DNA of 64,000 nucleotides. It comes from Variovorax sp. IB41. Its GTDB lineage: Bacteria > Pseudomonadota > Gammaproteobacteria > Burkholderiales > Burkholderiaceae_C. The notes under the pieces are model-generated. The model ran no database searches and was not told the origin of the DNA. It worked only from the letters and a program-made list of their open reading frames with translations. The stretch spans positions 124,001 through 188,000 of the forward strand of contig NZ_JAEFCB010000006.1 of the NCBI RefSeq assembly GCF_016405905.1, in the 5' to 3' direction. This document shows, one piece after another, positions 60,797 through 64,000 of this stretch (within the stretch, counting starts at the first letter, position 1; each line of letters begins with the position of its first letter). A program made the translations under genes and the position numbers.

Positions 60797-61588
60797 TCAG
60801 TTGAACTGGGCTGACACGTCTTTGCTGACCCACACCTTCGCGTCGATGCTGCCCACGCGGGAGAGCTGCATTTCGTAGGTGTAGCGGTCGGGGCGGTAGA
60901 GGCCGTGCAGCCACTGCACGGGCCGCTCGTCTTCGTCGTAGATGAGGCGGCGCACCGCGAGCAGGGCCGAGCCGACCGAGACATCCAGGTGCTGCGCGAT
61001 CACGTTGTCGGCCAGGCGCGCGGAGATCGTCTGATGCGCGCGGCCCACCTTGACGCCCGACTCCTCCAGCAGCACGAGGATCGGCTTCTTGGAGAGCTCG
61101 CGGCGGCCGAAGCGGCGCGCGATGGTGTCGGGCACGTAGGTGGTGATGTGGGAGAGCGGCCCCTCCTTGGTGGCGCGCACGCGCACCGCCTTCTGCACCG
61201 CGTCGCCCAGCTTCAGCTGCAGCGCCTCGGCCACCTGCGTGGAGGCGGTGATGGTCGCGACCTCGATCACCTTCACCGAGGTGTGCAGGCCCATGGTGAC
61301 CAGGTTCTCCAGCAGGCCGCGCAGGTTGGCGCGCTCCAGGTTCTTCGTGCCCGGCTGTTCACCGGCGGCCGGTGGCGGCAATGCGCGCGTGCGGCGGCCG
61401 GGGTTGCGTTCGATCAGCCCTTCGGAGGAGAGCTGCTCGAGCGCGCGGCGCACCGTGACGCGGGCCACGCCGAACTGCGCCATGAGCGCCAGTTCGCCGG
61501 GAAGGCCTTCCGCAAAACGCCCCTCGTGCAACTGCTCACGCAGGACCAGATAGATCTGGTGGTATTTCGGCAAAGGCATTTGCGACAT
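60797..61588 (-). CDS. GntR family (HutC/UTRA) transcriptional regulator
   Basis: A 263-residue protein. The winged helix is at residues 5-70 (PGELALMAQFGVARVTVRRA and EQLSSEGLIERNPGRRT), followed by a UTRA ligand-binding domain (VRRLIYDEDERPVQWLHGLY). HutC/FarR-subgroup members repress catabolic operons until bound to substrate or intermediate. It is the most upstream gene of the sixteen-gene run. The gap before it has a TGTC-AATGG-GACA dyad (61619-61631), a possible site for itself. Confidence 0.92.
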   Translation of the reverse strand: MSQMPLPKYHQIYLVLREQLHEGRFAEGLPGELALMAQFGVARVTVRRALEQLSSEGLIERNPGRRTRALPPPAAGEQPGTKNLERANLRGLLENLVTMGLHTSVKVIEVATITASTQVAEALQLKLGDAVQKAVRVRATKEGPLSHITTYVPDTIARRFGRRELSKKPILVLLEESGVKVGRAHQTISARLADNVIAQHLDVSVGSALLAVRRLIYDEDERPVQWLHGLYRPDRYTYEMQLSRVGSIDAKVWVSKDVSAQFN

Positions 61589-61618
61589 GCCTTTGATGTT
61601 TTTGCAGTTTCAATGTTC

Positions 61619-61631
61619 TGTCAATGGGACA
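61619..61631. promoter_or_regulatory. Possible GntR operator
   Basis: Dyad TGTC-AATGG-GACA in the gap upstream of the GntR start (61588). Flanking AATGT...ACATT extends the symmetry. It fits the short dyads bound by GntR/HutC proteins but is short, so chance is not excluded. Confidence 0.35.
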
Positions 61632-61632
61632 T

Positions 61633-62463
61633 TTAAAACCGAAGGCCGCGCTGCCAGGCGCCGGGGGTGAAACCGAACTGGCGCGTGAAGATGCGCGTCA
61701 TGTGGCTTTGGTCGGCGAAGCCGCTGGCCGCCGCGGCCTCCGCAAGACCGGCGCCGTGGCGGATCAGGTGGCGCGCGCGTTCGCTGCGCTGCAGCACGAG
61801 CCATGCGTGCGGGGGCACGCCGTACGTTTTCTCGAAGCGCCGCAGCACCTGGTAGGTGCTCAGGCCCGTCATCGCGGCGAGTTCGGCGAGCGTGGGCGGC
61901 GCGAGCAGTTCGTCGGCGAGGCGCTCGCGCACCTGCCGCACGTCGGCGGATGCTTCGCGCGAAGGCGCGGCGGTGGAGTGGTTGTCTCGCAGCAGGCCGC
62001 AGACTTCGGCCATCGATTCTTCGCAGGCGAGCGATTCGGCGCGGCGCGCGTCCGGCGAGGCGATGCGCCAATCGTCGAGCCGGGTGAACAGGCGGCGCAA
62101 TGTGTCGCCGAGCCTTGCGTCCTGGATGACGGGACGCGTCAACGCCACATCGGCGGCGACATCGCCATTCATCGCGGCCATGACGCCGGCATCGAAATAC
62201 ACCATGCGCCAACGGCGCGACGGCCCGCCGAGCGGCTGGCCGTCATGCACTTCACCGGGGTTGGTGGCGATCAAATCGCCGACATACGCATCGACCTTGC
62301 CGCGCCCGCTGGCCGAGCGCTGCGCGCCCTGCTCCAAGAGGCCCAATCCGTAGGTGGAATGCCAGTGCCGGCCGTAGTGGCGGGCACTCTCGATCGCGGT
62401 GCCGTGCACGCCCTCCCAGGGCGTGCCGAACACCTGCGATCGATGGTCCGGCGGCGTCTTCAT
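61633..62463 (-). CDS. AraC family transcriptional regulator
   Basis: A 276-residue protein. The N-terminal cupin-like half has HWHSTYGLGLLEQGAQRSAS and IATNPGEVHDGQP, and the C-terminal two helix-turn-helix motifs are TLAELAAMTGLSTYQVLRRF and LAEAAAASGFADQSHMTRIF followed by GFTPGAWQRG. It may control the adjacent FAH/SDR genes (upstream) or act elsewhere. It lies 45 bases from the GntR gene on the same strand. Confidence 0.92.
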   Translation of the reverse strand: MKTPPDHRSQVFGTPWEGVHGTAIESARHYGRHWHSTYGLGLLEQGAQRSASGRGKVDAYVGDLIATNPGEVHDGQPLGGPSRRWRMVYFDAGVMAAMNGDVAADVALTRPVIQDARLGDTLRRLFTRLDDWRIASPDARRAESLACEESMAEVCGLLRDNHSTAAPSREASADVRQVRERLADELLAPPTLAELAAMTGLSTYQVLRRFEKTYGVPPHAWLVLQRSERARHLIRHGAGLAEAAAASGFADQSHMTRIFTRQFGFTPGAWQRGLRF

Positions 62464-62484
62464 CCGCCGGATGATCGCAGAGGA

Positions 62485-63333
62485 TCAGAGCTTGAAGGGA
62501 ATCACTTCCTGGCGTTGTTCGCCGAGGCCCTCGATGCCCAGCGTCATCACGTCGCCCTTCTTCAGGAACAGCGGCGGCTTCATGCCCATGCCGACGCCGG
62601 GCGGCGTGCCGGTGGTGATCACGTCGCCGGGCATCAGCGTCATGAACTGGCTCACGTAACTCACGATCTTGGCGACCGTGAAGATCATGGTCTTGGTGCT
62701 GCCCGTTTGCACGCGCTGGCCATTGAGGTCGAGCCACATCGCGAGCTTCTGGGGGTTCTCGATTTCGTCGCGCGTCACGAGCCACGGGCCGAGCGGGCCG
62801 AAGGTGTCGCAACCCTTGCCCTTGTCCCAGGTGCCGCCGCGCTCGATCTGGTATTCGCGCTCGCTCACGTCGTTGATCGTGCAGTAGCCGGCCACGTAGT
62901 CGAGCGCGCTCTTCTGCGAGACGTAGCGCGCCTGGGTGCCGATGACCACGCCGAGCTCGACTTCCCAGTCGGACTTGACCGAGCCCTTGGGCAGCATCAC
63001 CGGGTCGTTCGGGCCCTGGATGCAGCTGGTGGCCTTCATGAAGACCACGGGTTCCTTGGGCACCGGCAGGCCCGATTCGGCCGCGTGGTCCGCATAGTTC
63101 AGGCCGATGGCGATGAACTTGCCGACGTTGGCCACGGGGCTGCCCAGGCGCGGCTTGCCCTTGACCAGCGGCAGCTTGTCCAGCTTGGTCTTGCGCAGCT
63201 TGGCAATGGCGGCATCGCCGAGCTGGTCGGGACCGATGTCCTTGACGATGGCGCTCAGGTCGCGCAGCTTGCCTTCGCTGTCGATGAGGCCGGGCTTCTC
63301 CTTGCCGGGGTTGCCGTAACGGACGAGTTTCAT
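62485..63333 (-). CDS. Fumarylacetoacetate hydrolase family protein
   Basis: A 282-residue FAH-domain enzyme. The metal-binding/catalytic features are IGLNYADHAAESG, VKSDWEVELGVVIG and GDVITTGTPPGVGMGMKPP. It begins MKLVRYGNPGKEKPG, like proteins often annotated as ureidoglycolate lyase but which are mostly 2,4-diketo-3-deoxy-L-rhamnonate or -fuconate hydrolases. The adjacent SDR fits the preceding oxidation step in that pathway (inference). It cleaves a C-C bond next to a 1,3-diketone. Confidence 0.92.
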   Translation of the reverse strand: MKLVRYGNPGKEKPGLIDSEGKLRDLSAIVKDIGPDQLGDAAIAKLRKTKLDKLPLVKGKPRLGSPVANVGKFIAIGLNYADHAAESGLPVPKEPVVFMKATSCIQGPNDPVMLPKGSVKSDWEVELGVVIGTQARYVSQKSALDYVAGYCTINDVSEREYQIERGGTWDKGKGCDTFGPLGPWLVTRDEIENPQKLAMWLDLNGQRVQTGSTKTMIFTVAKIVSYVSQFMTLMPGDVITTGTPPGVGMGMKPPLFLKKGDVMTLGIEGLGEQRQEVIPFKL

Positions 63334-63358
63334 GCTTTCCTTTCAGTGCATTGAATGA

Positions 63359-64000
63359 TCAATAAGTGGAGCGGCCACCCGACAGGTCGAAGACCGCGCC
63401 GGTGGAGAACGAGCAATCCTCGGTGCAGAGCCAGCCGACCATCGCGGCCACCTCCTCCACCGCGCCGAATCGGCCCATGGGTATTTTCGACAACATGAAC
63501 GCGATGTGCTCGGGCGTCATCTGGTCGAAGATCGCGGTCTTCACCGCCGCGGGCGTCACGCAGTTCACGCGGATGCCGGTGTCGGCCAGTTCCTTGCCGA
63601 GCGACTTGGTGATGCCGATGACGGCGGCCTTGCTCGCGCTGTAGGCGCTGGCGTTGGGGTTGCCCTCCTTGCCCGCCACCGAGGCGATGTTGACGATGCG
63701 CCCGTAGCCCTGTTTGCGCATCTGGCCGACCACCTCGCGGCAGCACAGGAACACGCCGTTGATGTTGACCTCCATCACCTGGCGCCAGTCGTCCACCGGG
63801 TAGTCCCACAGCTTGACGTTGGGACCGGTGATGCCGGCGCTGTTGACCAGCGCGTCGATGCGCCCCGCGTGCGCGAGCGTCGCGGCCACGGCCTTGGCGA
63901 CCGAGGGCTGCTGCGACACATCGACCTTCAGCGCGAAGGCCTTGTCGCCGAGCGCCTCGGCGGCATGGTTGGCTGCCGCCTCGTCGCGGTCCCACAGCGT
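63359..64000 (-). CDS. SDR family oxidoreductase, N-terminus beyond window
   Basis: About 214 residues are visible; the start lies to the right of the window. NSAG (in ALVNSAGITG), NIASVAG with the catalytic Ser, YSASK pair (AYSASKAAVIGI) and SFSTGAVFDLSGGRSTY C-terminus fit 2-keto-3-deoxy-L-fuconate/rhamnonate 4-dehydrogenase-like SDRs, in line with the FAH gene next to it. The frame continues to the last base. The glycine-rich cofactor motif is outside the window. Confidence 0.9.
   Translation of the reverse strand, partial: TLWDRDEAAANHAAEALGDKAFALKVDVSQQPSVAKAVAATLAHAGRIDALVNSAGITGPNVKLWDYPVDDWRQVMEVNINGVFLCCREVVGQMRKQGYGRIVNIASVAGKEGNPNASAYSASKAAVIGITKSLGKELADTGIRVNCVTPAAVKTAIFDQMTPEHIAFMLSKIPMGRFGAVEEVAAMVGWLCTEDCSFSTGAVFDLSGGRSTY

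Overview
The window is high-GC, densely packed chromosomal DNA. Its many Bug-type periplasmic receptors, CoA-dependent acid catabolism genes, TRAP and Liv transporters, LysR/GntR/TetR regulators and intergenic palindromes suggest a soil- or plant-associated betaproteobacterium of the Comamonadaceae, most like Variovorax. This is inferred from gene content and style, not from a marker gene. I saw no rRNA, tRNA, CRISPR array, transposase or integrase.

Layout. (1) 1-8201, plus strand: a CoA-linked organic-acid catabolic run (acyl-CoA dehydrogenase end, enoyl-CoA hydratase family, class III CoA-transferase, acyl-CoA ligase, two Bug receptors) followed by etfB-etfA, which would take electrons from the dehydrogenases. 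A frameshifted nitronate monooxygenase follows (8206-9167). (2) 9192-14173: an accessory island of seven small, mostly unrecognised genes. They are separated by copies of a roughly 25-95 bp palindromic repeat, and the island is bracketed by two 96-bp hairpin elements with the same core and different arms. It includes a DUF1851 (Tdi1-like immunity) protein, a Sel1-repeat protein and DUF4304-like proteins. (3) 14354-17321: a TRAP transporter (dctQ-dctM-dctP), then a secreted nucleoside hydrolase ending in a 7 x 8-bp tandem repeat. (4) 18753-24738, minus: glutamate/aspartate ABC importer gltIJKL, aspartase aspA and a LysR regulator, together an aspartate/glutamate uptake and deamination unit. (5) 24800-31010: amidase, 2-hydroxyacid dehydrogenase, ATM1-type ABC exporter, YciA-like thioesterase and a Liv-type binding protein. 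(6) 31061-42469, minus: a beta-oxidation unit (TetR, acyl-CoA dehydrogenase, FadN-type bifunctional enzyme, thiolase, hydrolase, thioesterase, SDR, isomerase, hydratase). A DUF559 gene carrying terminal inverted repeats sits between fadN and fadA. (7) 42596-44355: an SDR with a divergent LysR regulator.

(8) 44368-61588, minus: a run of sixteen genes headed by a GntR regulator. It holds a complete Liv ABC importer (livK, livH, livM, livG, livF), a Bug receptor, LeuC/LeuD-like hydro-lyase, an MmgE/PrpD protein, a second Bug receptor, hydantoinase HyuB and HyuA, an isochorismatase-fold protein, an FAD oxidoreductase and an isocitrate lyase/PEP mutase family lyase. Most junctions are 4-base ATGA overlaps, so it reads as one coupled catabolic operon for an unidentified imported substrate, probably a cyclic amide or branched polycarboxylic acid. 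(9) 61633-64000: an AraC regulator, a fumarylacetoacetate hydrolase family enzyme and a truncated SDR, resembling the diketo branch of deoxy-sugar-acid breakdown.

The most interesting items are the palindrome-separated gene island with its paired 96-bp hairpins, the DUF559 gene with terminal inverted repeats together with an apparent gene-less copy at 26243-26360, and the sixteen-gene operon.
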